From: an uncultured Roseburia sp.
GTDB lineage: Bacteria; Bacillota; Clostridia; Lachnospirales; Lachnospiraceae
DNA length: 64,000 bases
Assembly (NCBI GenBank): GCA_945787015.1
Contig: CALZGM010000004.1
Span: forward strand, 62,001 to 126,000
Direction of reading: 5' to 3'
Shown: one piece after another, positions 25,380 to 35,620 of the stretch
Layout of the letters: each line of letters starts with the position of its first letter
Position numbering within the stretch: the stretch's first letter is position 1
Position numbers and translations under genes: made by a program
Notes under the pieces: generated by a model
The model's database searches: none
Seen by the model: only the letters and a program-made list of their open reading frames with translations
Told to the model about the DNA's origin: nothing

Positions 25380-27266
25380 TTATTTCCGTTTCTTATGCAC
25401 ATTTCGAATGGTCTTTTTCTTCTGTTTCTCTTTCGCATCCCGTGACGCATTCTGCACCCGTCCATCTCCCTTTCGAGGACGAATCAGGCACTTCTTATCA
25501 TAACCGATTAAATCTGTTCTTCCGGCCTTTGTTAATGCTTCATAAATCAAATCATAGTTCTTTGGATTACGATACTGAATCAAAGCACGCTGCATAGCCT
25601 TTTCATGTGGATTGGTAGCCACATAAACCGGCTGCATATTACGTGGATCCACACCGGTATAATACATACAGGTAGAAATCGTAGAAGGTGTCGGATAAAA
25701 ATCCTGCACCTGCTCCGGCATATAGCCCAAATCACGCAAATATTCAGAAAGTTCAATTGCTTCCTTAAGGGTAGAGCCCGGGTGGGAAGACATCAGATAA
25801 GGAACTAAAAATTGCTTCTTACCCAGTTTTTCGTTCATTGCTTTATATGCCTTCACAAAGCGATTGTAGACTGCTACTTCCGGCTTGCCAAGCTTTTGTA
25901 AAACAGCATCCGAAATATGCTCCGGAGCCACCTTTAACTGGCCGCTTACATGATGCTCACAAAGCTCACGTAAAAAGGTCGGGTCCTCATCATAAATCAA
26001 ATAATCAAAACGGATACCGGAACGGATAAATACTTTCTTCACGTTTGGTAATTCGCGGAGTTTTCGAAGTAAACTTAAATAATCCGAATGGTCTACCTTT
26101 AAATTTTTGCAAGGTTTTGGAAATAGGCACTGTTTGTTTGGACATGCGCCCTTGGTTAATTGTTTGTCACAAGCCGGAGCTCTGAAATTCGCAGTTGGAC
26201 CTCCTACATCGTGAATATAGCCTTTAAAATCCGGGTCCCAGATCATCTTCCCGGCTTCCGCTAAAATCGATTCATGACTTCTGGTCTGTATAATTCTTCC
26301 CTGGTGGAAGGTTAAAGCACAAAAACTACAGCCACCGAAACATCCACGGTTGCTGATGAGTGAGAACTTCACTTCTTCAATTGCAGGGACCCCACCGGCT
26401 TCTTCATATGAAGGATGATAGGTCCTCATATAAGGCAGGGCATAAACAGCATCCATTTCGCTTTGAGACAATGGCTTTGAAGGTGGATTCTGTACGACAA
26501 ATAGTTTATCGTCATAGGTCTCAAACAATCGTTTTCCGGAAAATGGGTCTGTATTACAATACTGGGTATAAAAGCTTCTTGCATAATTTAATTTGTCTTT
26601 TTTCAAATCTTCATAAGAAGGAAGCTCGATGGCATCATAAATAATATCTCTATTTCTGGTCTTATACACCGTTCCGTCAATAAAGGTGATATCACGGATA
26701 TCAAGACCACTGTCTAAGGCATCTGCAATTTCAACAATACTTCGCTCTCCCATTCCGTAAGAGATTAAATCTGCACCGGAATCCAGTAAAATAGAACGTT
26801 TCAACTTATCTGACCAGTAATCGTAATGAGCCAGACGACGAAGGCTTGCCTCAATACCGCCAATAATAATCGGTTTCTTTTTATAGGTCTGGCGAATCAG
26901 ATTACAATAAACGATGGTTGCATAATCCGGTCGTTTTCCCATGACTCCGCCGGGGGTAAATGCATCTGTTGTACGTCTTTTCTTCGATACGGAATAATGA
27001 TTTACCATGGAATCCATATTTCCCGCAGATACTAAAAAACCAAGACGCGGTTCCCCTAAAATATTGATGGATTCGCTCTTGGTCCAGTCCGGCTGCGCTA
27101 TGATTCCCACAGTATAACCATGAGACTGTAATACTCTTGAAATGATAGCATGTCCAAACGAAGGATGGTCTACATATGCATCACCGCACACGTAGACAAA
27201 GTCTAACTGTGAAATGCCCTGTTCCTTCATATCTTCTTTACTGATTGGTAAAAATCCGTTACTCAT
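25380..27266 (-). CDS. YgiQ-family radical SAM protein
   Basis: Radical SAM protein of 628 aa from the YgiQ/UPF0313 family, whose reaction is unknown. The cluster motif GCFGGCSFC lies near residue 315, with [12 protein letters not shown] and the cysteine-rich [21 protein letters not shown] downstream, all family hallmarks. The C-terminus ends in a basic lysine-rich tail. It follows the rsuA-like gene by about 20 nt. Confidence 0.93.
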   Translation of the reverse strand: MSNGFLPISKEDMKEQGISQLDFVYVCGDAYVDHPSFGHAIISRVLQSHGYTVGIIAQPDWTKSESINILGEPRLGFLVSAGNMDSMVNHYSVSKKRRTTDAFTPGGVMGKRPDYATIVYCNLIRQTYKKKPIIIGGIEASLRRLAHYDYWSDKLKRSILLDSGADLISYGMGERSIVEIADALDSGLDIRDITFIDGTVYKTRNRDIIYDAIELPSYEDLKKDKLNYARSFYTQYCNTDPFSGKRLFETYDDKLFVVQNPPSKPLSQSEMDAVYALPYMRTYHPSYEEAGGVPAIEEVKFSLISNRGCFGGCSFCALTFHQGRIIQTRSHESILAEAGKMIWDPDFKGYIHDVGGPTANFRAPACDKQLTKGACPNKQCLFPKPCKNLKVDHSDYLSLLRKLRELPNVKKVFIRSGIRFDYLIYDEDPTFLRELCEHHVSGQLKVAPEHISDAVLQKLGKPEVAVYNRFVKAYKAMNEKLGKKQFLVPYLMSSHPGSTLKEAIELSEYLRDLGYMPEQVQDFYPTPSTISTCMYYTGVDPRNMQPVYVATNPHEKAMQRALIQYRNPKNYDLIYEALTKAGRTDLIGYDKKCLIRPRKGDGRVQNASRDAKEKQKKKTIRNVHKKRK

Positions 27267-27287
27267 AAATCCTCTCGTTCTGCCAAT

Positions 27288-27992
27288 TTAACGGCGTAGT
27301 TCTTCTATTTCCTGTTCTGTTAACGGGCGGTATTCACCCGGTTTTAAGTTCTCGTCTAAGATAAGCCTGCCCATTGAAATTCGCTTTAAATAAAGCACTT
27401 TTTTATCTAACGCTTCAAACATTCGTTTAACCTGGTGAAATTTTCCTTCGGAAATCGTTAATTCTATTTCTGAAACCGCATCACTTACTAAAACCTTTAG
27501 TTCTGCAGGTTTACAAGGCTTTTTCTCACCAATGTCAATCCCTTTTATAAAAAGGTTTACATCCTTTTCTGTCACTTTTCCTTCCACTTTTGCATAATAA
27601 GTCTTTGGCACATGCTTTGCCGGACTTAATAATTCATGCGATAACATGCCATCATTTGTAATAAGCAATAATCCCTCCGTATCAATATCCAAACGGCCCA
27701 CAGGATTTAAGTCCTTACGTGTCAAATCCTTCATATAGTCCATAACTGTTTTATGCACTGCATCGGTAACGGCAGTCACACACCCTGCCGGTTTATAAAA
27801 CATATAATATTCAAACTGCTGATAACACAAGATTTTTCCCTGATAAGTAACAACGTCTTTTGTTTCATCAATTTGTTGTTCCGGCTTCTTAACCGGGATA
27901 CCATTTATCATTATTTGTCCGGTTTTAATAATTTTTTTCACTTCGCTTCTGCTTCCGACACCAAGCTCAGTTAAAAATTTATCAATTCTCAT
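27288..27992 (-). CDS. rsuA: RsuA-family 16S rRNA pseudouridine synthase
   Basis: Pseudouridine synthase with an N-terminal S4 domain (MRIDKFLTELGVGSRSEVKK) and the RsuA-type catalytic motif GRLDIDTEGLLLITNDG. The FHQVKRMFEAL segment near residue 190 is family-typical. The exact site (16S position 516 for RsuA) is inferred by family. Its start overlaps the M23 peptidase gene by 11 nt. Confidence 0.9.
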   Translation of the reverse strand: MRIDKFLTELGVGSRSEVKKIIKTGQIMINGIPVKKPEQQIDETKDVVTYQGKILCYQQFEYYMFYKPAGCVTAVTDAVHKTVMDYMKDLTRKDLNPVGRLDIDTEGLLLITNDGMLSHELLSPAKHVPKTYYAKVEGKVTEKDVNLFIKGIDIGEKKPCKPAELKVLVSDAVSEIELTISEGKFHQVKRMFEALDKKVLYLKRISMGRLILDENLKPGEYRPLTEQEIEELRR

Positions 27993-28830
27993 CTAATGTA
28001 CCTTTCTGTCGTTGTTCGCATAAATAAAGTGCCGGGTAAGGATTGATCGCAAATTCCTTTCCGTTCTCATCGTCAAAATATATTCCAAAATGTAGATGCA
28101 CGTCAAATTGTCCGGTCGTGCCTTCTACCTCACTATATCCCGTGTCCCCCATAAAACCGATAAATTCACCGGCTTTTACTGCTTCACCCGGCTGAAAATC
28201 CTTTGCATATTCTGCCAAATGAGCATAGTAATAATAAGCGCCGGATTCGCTTCGTATGCCGATTCGGTAACCACCCAACTTCAACCATCCAATATTTTCT
28301 ATCACACCGTCTGTAGCACTGTAAATCGGATAAATTCCGCGCTTATTATAGGTTGCCATAATATCACAGCCTTCATGTACCCGTTCCCCGTTATAATTTC
28401 TCGCATAGTGCCAGCTGTTCACGTAGGAATACTCTGCATTAGGAAGATTTTTTATTTCTCCCACCGGAAAACATCTCATATCAGTAAAAATTGCTTTTAA
28501 ATATGCAAAAAGCTGCTCATATTCTTCTTTTTTATAAGTTAATACCATATCCTTTTTGTCCAAAAGTTCTTTGGAATTGGAAGTCAGACAGTCTGTTCCC
28601 ATATATAGCGTTAAAAGGGAAAGGAAGTCTGACATATCCCCTTCGGAATCTGTATAAAACTGCATTAATTGGTCTGTTCCTATATCGAACGAAACAAGAT
28701 GGAATTTTCCTATCTCAAAAGAAAAGCAGTTTCTCATTTGTACTTCACTCTCTAAGTAGAAAAATAAAATTACATCAAAACATAAGAGAGACATAAATAG
28801 TAACCATTTTTGAAACCGCCCTATCCTCAT
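27982..28830 (-). CDS. M23-family metallopeptidase, membrane-anchored
   Basis: Zinc endopeptidase of the LytM/M23 fold acting on peptidoglycan cross-links or bridges outside the membrane. One N-terminal hydrophobic segment (WLLFMSLLCFDVILFFYLE, about residues 9-27) acts as anchor or uncleaved signal. The zinc site is HEGCDI (H-x-x-x-D) with the partner HLHFGIYF (H-x-H). It overlaps rsuA by 11 nt and starts 4 nt after pepD. Confidence 0.88.
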   Translation of the reverse strand: MRIGRFQKWLLFMSLLCFDVILFFYLESEVQMRNCFSFEIGKFHLVSFDIGTDQLMQFYTDSEGDMSDFLSLLTLYMGTDCLTSNSKELLDKKDMVLTYKKEEYEQLFAYLKAIFTDMRCFPVGEIKNLPNAEYSYVNSWHYARNYNGERVHEGCDIMATYNKRGIYPIYSATDGVIENIGWLKLGGYRIGIRSESGAYYYYAHLAEYAKDFQPGEAVKAGEFIGFMGDTGYSEVEGTTGQFDVHLHFGIYFDDENGKEFAINPYPALYLCEQRQKGTLDEN

Positions 28831-28833
28831 ATA

Positions 28834-30288
28834 TTACTTGCAGCGTTTTAAAAACTCAATTAAAAGCTTCCAGATTTTTTCCGTTGAAGAAATGCTTAAA
28901 CGTTCTTTTGGTGTATGGATGTCATAATTGTTTGGTCCAAAGGATACACAATCCAAATTTTCAATTTTTCCGGATAAAAGTCCGCATTCCAATCCTGCAT
29001 GGATTGCCTCAAATACAGGCTCTTCATCAAATAATTCTTTGTATACAGAGCTGATTGTTTCACGGATATCAGAATCAGCCTTATATTCCCATGCAGGATA
29101 ATCGCCCTCAATGGTAGCATCTCCGCCTAAAAACTCTGCTAAATACACTAACTTATCTGCTAAATCATTTTTTCTGGTAGAAACACTGCTTCGTACAGAA
29201 GTCACACAATTTAACGCACCGTCTTTTAACTCCATGATTCCAAGATTTAATGAAGTCTCAACCAATCCCGGCATTACCCGGCTCATATGCTGTACACCGT
29301 TTGGAACATTTCTTAAATAGAATATCACTTTTTCCTGAGCACCAATGGTAAGTACCGGAATATCTGTTTCGCCTTTATCTTCAAAAACAACTTTTACCCC
29401 TTTATCAGATGCCATAAATTCATTTGCAAATACATTACTCATTGCAGTTAACATTTCTTCTAAGCGGACTGCATCAGCTTCTGCGACTAAAAGTTCGGCT
29501 TTACATTCTCTTGGAATCGCATTGTCCTTTAAACCACCTGCTAAGGATACAATCCCGTATTCTACTTCTGTGGCTAAAGCTTTTAAAACACGCCCCATGA
29601 GAATATTCGCATTCCCGTGTTCTTTATCAATTTCAGCTCCTGAATGACCGCCTTCTAAGCCTGTAACAGCGATTTCATATAAAATACCGCTGGCATCCTC
29701 ATAGGCTACCGGAATGACTGTATTTACCTGCATACCTCCTGCACAGCTGGTAAGAAAATGTCCCTCTACGTCAGAGTCGATATTTAACATTTTATGGCCC
29801 TTTAACATGGACAAATCAATGCTTTCTGCTCCCAACATACCAATTTCTTCATCAACGGTAATGACAACTTCTAAGCGCGGATGTGCAATTTCATCTGACT
29901 CTAAGATAGCCAGCGCATACGCTACAGCAATTCCATCATCACCACCAAGTGTCGTACCTCTGGCCTTTAAAAAGTCACCATCTACATATAAGTCCAGTCC
30001 TTCTTTTTCAAAATCAATGTTACAATCATTCTCTTTCTCACAGACCATATCCATGTGACCCTGGATAATAATGGCATCTGAATTTTCATAGCCTTCTGAT
30101 GCTTCTTTAATAATGATAACATTATGATCTTCGTCTTGATAATGCTCCAGATTATGTTTTTTTGCAAAATCAACTAAATAATCGCTGATTGCCTTTGTGT
30201 TTCTGGAACCATGCGGAATGGCTGCCAGTTCTTCAAAATAACGGAATACACTTTCCGGTTGTAAATTGTGTTTTTCTAAAATACTCAT
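28834..30288 (-). CDS. pepD: Aminoacyl-histidine dipeptidase PepD (M20 family)
   Basis: Zinc dipeptidase of broad specificity, active on Xaa-His dipeptides, cytosolic. The 484-aa product has the M20 metal motifs: VIIQGHMDMVCEK, LGGDDGIAVAYALAIL, VDEEIGMLGAES, and HAGLECG near the C-terminus, with a central dimerisation domain containing GGHSGAEID. It is divergent from ylbJ with only 30 bp between the starts. A TATAAT at 30316-30311 on the minus strand may be its -10 box, but no clear -35 was seen. Confidence 0.94.
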   Translation of the reverse strand: MSILEKHNLQPESVFRYFEELAAIPHGSRNTKAISDYLVDFAKKHNLEHYQDEDHNVIIIKEASEGYENSDAIIIQGHMDMVCEKENDCNIDFEKEGLDLYVDGDFLKARGTTLGGDDGIAVAYALAILESDEIAHPRLEVVITVDEEIGMLGAESIDLSMLKGHKMLNIDSDVEGHFLTSCAGGMQVNTVIPVAYEDASGILYEIAVTGLEGGHSGAEIDKEHGNANILMGRVLKALATEVEYGIVSLAGGLKDNAIPRECKAELLVAEADAVRLEEMLTAMSNVFANEFMASDKGVKVVFEDKGETDIPVLTIGAQEKVIFYLRNVPNGVQHMSRVMPGLVETSLNLGIMELKDGALNCVTSVRSSVSTRKNDLADKLVYLAEFLGGDATIEGDYPAWEYKADSDIRETISSVYKELFDEEPVFEAIHAGLECGLLSGKIENLDCVSFGPNNYDIHTPKERLSISSTEKIWKLLIEFLKRCK

Positions 30289-30318
30289 AGAAACCTCCTA
30301 AAAGAAATATATTATAGT

Positions 30319-31242
30319 ATGAAAAAGAAAATGTTTATTCTCATTATCCTTTTATGCTTGTTTTATATATTAAAATATCCTGCAGTTACTGTAAATGCGG
30401 CTGCAAACGGACTTGTGCTCTGGTTTGAACATATCTTACCGGCGCTGCTTCCATTTGCCATTTTATCCAATATTATCATCTCATCAGATATTCTTCCCTC
30501 TTTAACAGGAAAAATATTACCAATTTTGAAACATATCATACCGGTTAGTGAATCCGGTGCGTTTGTGCTTCTTTCCGGTTTTCTTTTTGGATTTCCCATG
30601 GGAAGTAAAAACTGTGCCGAACTTCTTCGACAGAACAAAATCACAAAAGAAGAAGCAGATATCTTATTTATTATCACAAATAATATGAGTCCTGTATTTA
30701 TTCAAAGTTACATTTTGGAACAGCAATTGAAACTGCATGGTTACTTTGTGCTTTCCTTGCTGATTTTATATCTGCCACCATTGATTCTTGGTAGTTTCTT
30801 ACTCAGGAAACAAAAAGCTTCTGATTTTTCTCATAAAAAATCGGCATCAAGATCTAAAATTAACTTTCAAATCGTCGATGCCGGTATTATGAACGGTTTT
30901 GAAACATTAACCAAAATTGGCGGATATATCATGATATTTTCCATTCTGGCATCTTGTTTTTCAATGCTTTCGCTTCCTAACCAGGTAAAATTGTGTTTTA
31001 TCGGCATTACGGAGCTGACAAACGGAATTCATGCCATTAGTCATACATCAATGACGAAAGGAAGTCAATATGTACTTGCTATGATATTCACTGCCTTTGG
31101 TGGACTAAGCGGTATTTCTCAGACAAGTGCCATGATAAAAGATACCGGGCTTTCTATCAAAAGATATTGTTTCATAAAAGCGGTTCTTGCTATAATATCA
31201 GGGCTGCTTGCTGCCACTATTATCCTAATAAATCCGGTGTAA
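30319..31242 (+). CDS. ylbJ: YlbJ-like sporulation integral membrane protein
   Basis: Multi-pass membrane protein of the nucleoside-recognition (Gate) superfamily, 307 aa, resembling B. subtilis YlbJ, which is made in the mother cell during sporulation. The segments FVLLSGFLFGFPMGSKNCAE in two parts, ITNNMSPVFIQSYIL and the C-terminal GGLSGISQTSAMIKDTGLS are family hallmarks. Its neighbour on the other strand is the coaD operon, as ylbJ lies near coaD (ylbI) in Bacillus. The 3' ends overlap by 23 bp. No strong ribosome binding site was seen before the first ATG; the fifth codon is also ATG. Confidence 0.88.
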   Translation: MKKKMFILIILLCLFYILKYPAVTVNAAANGLVLWFEHILPALLPFAILSNIIISSDILPSLTGKILPILKHIIPVSESGAFVLLSGFLFGFPMGSKNCAELLRQNKITKEEADILFIITNNMSPVFIQSYILEQQLKLHGYFVLSLLILYLPPLILGSFLLRKQKASDFSHKKSASRSKINFQIVDAGIMNGFETLTKIGGYIMIFSILASCFSMLSLPNQVKLCFIGITELTNGIHAISHTSMTKGSQYVLAMIFTAFGGLSGISQTSAMIKDTGLSIKRYCFIKAVLAIISGLLAATIILINPV

Positions 31243-31834
31243 TATCTATTTTAGGTAATTCTTCTGTCGCCTGGGCTGCAGACATATCTTCTTCTACTGT
31301 AGGATTTAATTCTGCACGGTTAGAAGATACGATATCATAAAACTCCTGAAGAGAACCCATATAACTGTCATGACGGGTTCTAGAAGCTTCCATTGCCCTT
31401 CCAATGGCATTTTCAAGGTTACCTAAAATATCATCTGTGTACTGCATTGCGCTCATGCGGATATTATTTGCATCGTTTGTCGCGTTGTCTAATATCTCCT
31501 GTGCCTGTTTGGTAGCTAACATTACCACCTCATTTGCCTGGGCATAAGCACGCTGCATAATCTGATGCTCATTAATTAATTCATCAGTTTTAATCTGAGC
31601 CTGAGCAATAATCGCATCCGCTTTTGCCTGTGCATCAGCTAAAATTGCCTCTTTATTGCTGATAATCTTCTGATAACGCTTAATTTCTTCCGGAGTCTTA
31701 TTTCTTAATTCACTTAATAATTCTTCGATTTCATCTTTATTGACAATGATTTTAGCTGAAGATAACGGATATGTCTTACAACCGTCAATGTACTCTTCAA
31801 TTTCATCGATAATCTGCTCCATTTTACTTGCCAT
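31220..31834 (-). CDS. Coiled-coil protein of unknown function (DivIVA/ATP-synthase-b-like)
   Basis: A 204-aa hydrophilic protein dominated by a long heptad-rich helix (EEIKRYQKIISNKEAILADA onward to about residue 140), often annotated as ATPase or H-type subunit because of coiled-coil similarity. There is no ATPase motif. The ending LPKIDITPDLLG is a conserved tail in clostridial homologues. ATG 31834 was chosen because it sits 1 nt after the coaD stop and coupling is likely. It is last in the yicC-to-coaD operon. Confidence 0.75.
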   Translation of the reverse strand: MASKMEQIIDEIEEYIDGCKTYPLSSAKIIVNKDEIEELLSELRNKTPEEIKRYQKIISNKEAILADAQAKADAIIAQAQIKTDELINEHQIMQRAYAQANEVVMLATKQAQEILDNATNDANNIRMSAMQYTDDILGNLENAIGRAMEASRTRHDSYMGSLQEFYDIVSSNRAELNPTVEEDMSAAQATEELPKIDITPDLLG

Positions 31835-31835
31835 A

Positions 31836-32330
31836 TTATAAACCATTCCTTTCGATTTGATATTTTGCATATATACGATCTATAAATTCCGGTGGAACAA
31901 ACTTAGAAATATCGCCACCATAAGAAGCAAATTCTTTTACAATAGTGGAACTAAGGTAAGAATACTCTAAACTTGTGGTTAAAAAAATCGTCTCAACTTC
32001 AGGATACTCAACACGGTTGGTCTGGGCAATCTGTAATTCATATTCGAAATCAGTAACCGCACGCAGCCCACGGATGATGAGTGTAGCATCAATTTCCTTC
32101 ATATAATTAACTAGCAGCCCATCGAAAGATGTCACCGTAACATTTGGAAATTCTTTCGTAACCTCTTTAATCATACTAACACGTTCGTCAGTAGAAAACA
32201 ACGAATTTTTTGCACTATTATGTAAGACACCTACCACTAATTCGTCCACCATCTTTGCAGAACGGCGGATAATGTCAAGATGTCCTAAAGTCGGTGGATC
32301 AAAACTGCCCGGATAGATTGCTTTCTTCAT
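31836..32330 (-). CDS. coaD: Phosphopantetheine adenylyltransferase CoaD
   Basis: Joins ATP and 4'-phosphopantetheine to make dephospho-CoA. The 164-aa product has the nucleotidyltransferase motif [17 protein letters not shown] and the [13 protein letters not shown] motif near the C-terminus. It follows rsmD by 15 nt, the common order rsmD-coaD in Firmicutes. Confidence 0.97.
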   Translation of the reverse strand: MKKAIYPGSFDPPTLGHLDIIRRSAKMVDELVVGVLHNSAKNSLFSTDERVSMIKEVTKEFPNVTVTSFDGLLVNYMKEIDATLIIRGLRAVTDFEYELQIAQTNRVEYPEVETIFLTTSLEYSYLSSTIVKEFASYGGDISKFVPPEFIDRIYAKYQIERNGL

Positions 32331-32345
32331 CGAAGAATCCTCCTT

Positions 32346-32897
32346 TTATGCTTTGCGGATAAATACATGTGCATTTGTTTTGTAGCATTTATGTTTTACT
32401 AGATTGTAACCCATTTCGTCTAAATAATCAAAGGAAGTTTCTAAAGAAGATTCCACAACGAGTAACGTATCCTCGTGAATCAGCGTGGAATTCTTTAAGT
32501 ATTCCAATACAGCCTTTTCATAAAGACAATTATATGGAGGGTCCATAAAAATGACATCAAACTGATATTTACCTTCCATACTGCGCAAGGCTGTTAAAAC
32601 ATCACTTGTAATCAGTTTCGTCCGGTCACCAAACTTTGTAAAACGAATATTATCTTCAATACATGCAGCTGCTTTTTTATTATTCTCTACAAAGACAGCA
32701 AATTTTGCACCACGGCTGACAGCCTCTAAGCCAATCTGCCCACTTCCGGCAAATAAATCCAAGAAATAAGAACCGGGTACTTCGCCTTGTAACATATTAA
32801 ATAAGGTCTCTTTGATACGGTCTGTTGTAGGTCTGGTATCCATGCCTTCAATTGTTTTTAAAGGAAGGCTTCTGGCTGTTCCTGCTATAATTCTCAT
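32346..32897 (-). CDS. rsmD: 16S rRNA (guanine-966-N2)-methyltransferase RsmD
   Basis: Methylates G966 of 16S rRNA using SAM. The 183-aa product has the N-terminal MRIIAGTARSLPLKT, the SAM motif FLDLFAGSGQIGLEAVSRG and the catalytic DPPYNCLYEKA. Its start overlaps cinA by 4 nt. Confidence 0.95.
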   Translation of the reverse strand: MRIIAGTARSLPLKTIEGMDTRPTTDRIKETLFNMLQGEVPGSYFLDLFAGSGQIGLEAVSRGAKFAVFVENNKKAAACIEDNIRFTKFGDRTKLITSDVLTALRSMEGKYQFDVIFMDPPYNCLYEKAVLEYLKNSTLIHEDTLLVVESSLETSFDYLDEMGYNLVKHKCYKTNAHVFIRKA

Positions 32898-33385
32898 ATT
32901 CTTTCATCCTTTCGTGCGCCTACGCATTCAATCAACAGCTCTAAAGCACGTTTCGCAGCAGCTTTTCTGATTTCCATACGGTTTCCGTTAAAAACATGGT
33001 GTTCCACTACTATTTTACCCAAATAATAGCATCCAATATACACAGTTCCCACCGGGCACTCTTTTGTTCCGCCATCCGGCCCTGCAACTCCTGTTACAGA
33101 CAATGCAGCATCTGTCTCGGCCGTTTTTGCTACGGAAAAAGCCATATTTTCAGCAGTCTCTTTGCTCACGACTCCGAATGTATCAATCACATTACGGTCG
33201 ACGCCAATCATCTTTATTTTTGCCTCATTTGAATAAGTCACATAGCCTTCCTGAAAAAATTCAGAAATTCCCGGAACATTTACCAGCATCGAAGCTATCA
33301 TACCACCTGTCGCGGATTCTGCAGTGGATAAGGTAATATTATGTTTTTTTAATAATTCAAAAACCTGCTCTTCTATTGTCTGCAT
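32894..33385 (-). CDS. CinA C-terminal domain, nicotinamide-nucleotide amidohydrolase
   Basis: Deamidates NMN to nicotinate mononucleotide in pyridine-nucleotide salvage (PncC activity). The 163-aa product is the isolated CinA C-terminal domain, with TAESATGGMIASMLVNVPGIS in two parts, GYVTYSNEAKIKMIGV and SVTGVAGPDGGTKECPVGTVYIG, all typical. The N-terminal molybdopterin-binding-like domain of full CinA is absent. It overlaps pgsA by 1 nt and rsmD by 4 nt. Confidence 0.93.
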   Translation of the reverse strand: MQTIEEQVFELLKKHNITLSTAESATGGMIASMLVNVPGISEFFQEGYVTYSNEAKIKMIGVDRNVIDTFGVVSKETAENMAFSVAKTAETDAALSVTGVAGPDGGTKECPVGTVYIGCYYLGKIVVEHHVFNGNRMEIRKAAAKRALELLIECVGARKDERI

Positions 33386-33969
33386 TATTTCTGCTCTTTC
33401 AAAACACTAATATTTTTCATAACATAATCCATTAAGGATACAACCGTTAAGATTAAAGCAATCCATACAAAAACGCTTCCTAAAACTTTAAAGAACGTAT
33501 TCTGGATGTTTAGTAATAACAGAATAACCATAATCATCTGGGAAACTGTTTTAAATTTTCCCCAATAGCTTGCTGCAATCACAATTCCGTTATCGGAAGC
33601 AACCAAACGGAAACCACTGATAATAAATTCTCTTGCAATAATGATAATGACTATCCATGCAGGAAGTCTTCCCATCTCAACCAGACAAATCAAAGCAGAA
33701 CAAACCAACAGCTTATCTGCTAGCGGGTCCATAAATTTGCCGAAATTTGTCACAAGATTATATTTTCTTGCAATTTTACCATCCAGCATATCGGTAAGGC
33801 TTGCAATGATAAAAATGGCAACCGCAATATAGTCTATATATTCCATGATTCCATGAAAAATAACCATAAACCATGCCCAGCGATTTACACTGCCAAGTAA
33901 TAAAATAACAAAAGGAATAATTAAAATAACACGAAAAATTGTTAGTTTGTTTGGTAAATTCATCTTCAT
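33385..33969 (-). CDS. pgsA: CDP-diacylglycerol--glycerol-3-phosphate 3-phosphatidyltransferase PgsA
   Basis: Membrane enzyme for the first committed step of phosphatidylglycerol synthesis. The CDP-alcohol phosphotransferase signature is complete: DMLDGKIARKYNLVTNFG followed by KFMDPLADKLL. Five to six hydrophobic segments are visible in 194 aa. The start forms an ATGA overlap with rimO, so the two are coupled; a second ATG lies two codons on. Confidence 0.95.
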   Translation of the reverse strand: MKMNLPNKLTIFRVILIIPFVILLLGSVNRWAWFMVIFHGIMEYIDYIAVAIFIIASLTDMLDGKIARKYNLVTNFGKFMDPLADKLLVCSALICLVEMGRLPAWIVIIIIAREFIISGFRLVASDNGIVIAASYWGKFKTVSQMIMVILLLLNIQNTFFKVLGSVFVWIALILTVVSLMDYVMKNISVLKEQK

Positions 33970-35285
33970 ATTATCTCTCCAATCAAATCATATTCATAGG
34001 CACCGACGACCTTCACTTTTACAATATCTCCGGTCATCAACGTCTCATCCGTATTTATGAAAATATAACCATCCACGTCCGGTGCATCACGATAGGTACG
34101 CCCTACATAGGCACCACCGTCTACCTGCCCTTCTATGAACACATATAATTCTCGGTCTTTCATCTCTTCGTTTTTATCGAAAATGACCTCTTCCTGAAGT
34201 TCCATAACAGCGTCACGCCAGATTTGCTTTTGTTCTTCGTCAACCTGATCAGGGAATTCAGCAGCCGGTGTTCCTTCTTCCGGTGAATAAGCAAATGCAC
34301 CCAAACGGTCAAATTCCATGTCATTGATAAACTGCATCAATTCTTCATGCATTTCCTCTGTTTCTCCGGGAAAACCGCAGATTAAAGTTGTTCGAAGTGT
34401 AATGTCCGGAATGCGTTCTCTTAAGTTAGTAATAATATTCACTAAATCATCATGGCTGGTTTTTCTTCCCATACGTCGCAGCATGGTATCGTTTGAATGC
34501 TGAATCGGAATGTCCAGATAGTGACATACTTTTTCATTTCGAATCATAGAATCGATGAGTTCCTCATAAATTTCTTCCGGATAACAGTACATGATACGAA
34601 TCCAGAACAAACCTGTGATTTTATTCAATTCATCCAACAACTTATGCAGAGATTTTTCACCATACAAATCAATTCCGTATAAGGTGGTCTCCTGTGCAAC
34701 AAGAATTAATTCTTTTGCACCATTTTCCACCAATTCTTTCGCCTGAGCTACTAAATCTTCCATTGGAACACTACGGTATCTGCCGCGGATAGATGGAATA
34801 ATGCAATAAGTACAATGTTTATTACAACCTTCTGCAATTTTTAAATAAGCAAAATGACCGCCAGTGGTCACACTGCGTTTATTTTTTAGAGTCGGAAGCC
34901 CTTCTAAGGTACCTAAATTCTTATAATAATGGCCTTCTAAGGCTTCATGTACTGCGTTTACAATATCATCGTAGGAATTGGTTCCCAAAATAGCATCTAC
35001 TTCCGGGATTTCCTTTTTGATTTCGTCCTGATAACGCTGTGCCAGACAACCAGTTACAATTAATGCCTTTAAGGAACCTGTTTTTTTATATTCAGCCATT
35101 TCTAAAATGGTATTAATACTTTCTTCTTTTGCATCATTAATAAAACAACAGCTGTTGACAATGATAATATCTGCTTCCGTCTCATCATTTGTCATTTCAA
35201 TTCCGTCTGCCTGCAGCATTCCAAGCATATATTCGGTATCAACCAGATTTTTGTCACAGCCTAAAGATACAAATAATAACTTCAT
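33966..35285 (-). CDS. rimO: Ribosomal protein S12 methylthiotransferase RimO
   Basis: Radical SAM enzyme that adds a methylthio group to Asp88 of ribosomal protein S12. The UPF0004 domain has SLGCDKNLVDTEYMLG, VNSCCFI and VTGCLAQRY, the SAM cluster motif is CNKHCTYCIIPSIRGRYRS, and a TRAM domain ends the protein. ATG 35285 (MKLLFVSLGCDKN) was chosen over a longer frame because it matches the family start and follows AAAGG. Product 439 aa. Confidence 0.96.
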   Translation of the reverse strand: MKLLFVSLGCDKNLVDTEYMLGMLQADGIEMTNDETEADIIIVNSCCFINDAKEESINTILEMAEYKKTGSLKALIVTGCLAQRYQDEIKKEIPEVDAILGTNSYDDIVNAVHEALEGHYYKNLGTLEGLPTLKNKRSVTTGGHFAYLKIAEGCNKHCTYCIIPSIRGRYRSVPMEDLVAQAKELVENGAKELILVAQETTLYGIDLYGEKSLHKLLDELNKITGLFWIRIMYCYPEEIYEELIDSMIRNEKVCHYLDIPIQHSNDTMLRRMGRKTSHDDLVNIITNLRERIPDITLRTTLICGFPGETEEMHEELMQFINDMEFDRLGAFAYSPEEGTPAAEFPDQVDEEQKQIWRDAVMELQEEVIFDKNEEMKDRELYVFIEGQVDGGAYVGRTYRDAPDVDGYIFINTDETLMTGDIVKVKVVGAYEYDLIGEII

Positions 35286-35344
35286 CTTATAAAAAACCTT
35301 TCTACTATACAAATCGCCCGGATATTACACCGAGCGATACTTTT

Positions 35345-35596
35345 TTATGCGTTTTCACTTGTAGCGCCTTCTGGAATAATTTTTACCTTGCTTTCAAATA
35401 CTTCCTCAACAGCAATAGATAATGGCTTTGGACAAGTTTTCTTTTCTGCCAATGGTTCAGCACCGGAAATTAACTGACGTGCTCTTTTAGCGGTAGCGAT
35501 TACAATCGCATAACGGCTGTTAACAACCGGCTCTTCTCCGATTTCTACACCATTGTTTACTACTGACATTAATTCTACATAAGATGGATGAATCAT
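35345..35596 (-). CDS. rpoZ: RNA polymerase omega subunit
   Basis: Small subunit that helps assemble RNA polymerase. The 83-aa product has the conserved SRYAIVIATAKRARQLISG core and the PLSIAVEEV helix typical of Firmicutes omega. It follows gmk by 24 nt in the gmk-rpoZ order seen throughout the phylum. Confidence 0.95.
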   Translation of the reverse strand: MIHPSYVELMSVVNNGVEIGEEPVVNSRYAIVIATAKRARQLISGAEPLAEKKTCPKPLSIAVEEVFESKVKIIPEGATSENA

Positions 35597-35620
35597 AATT
35601 ATACCTCTTTCTTTATTATC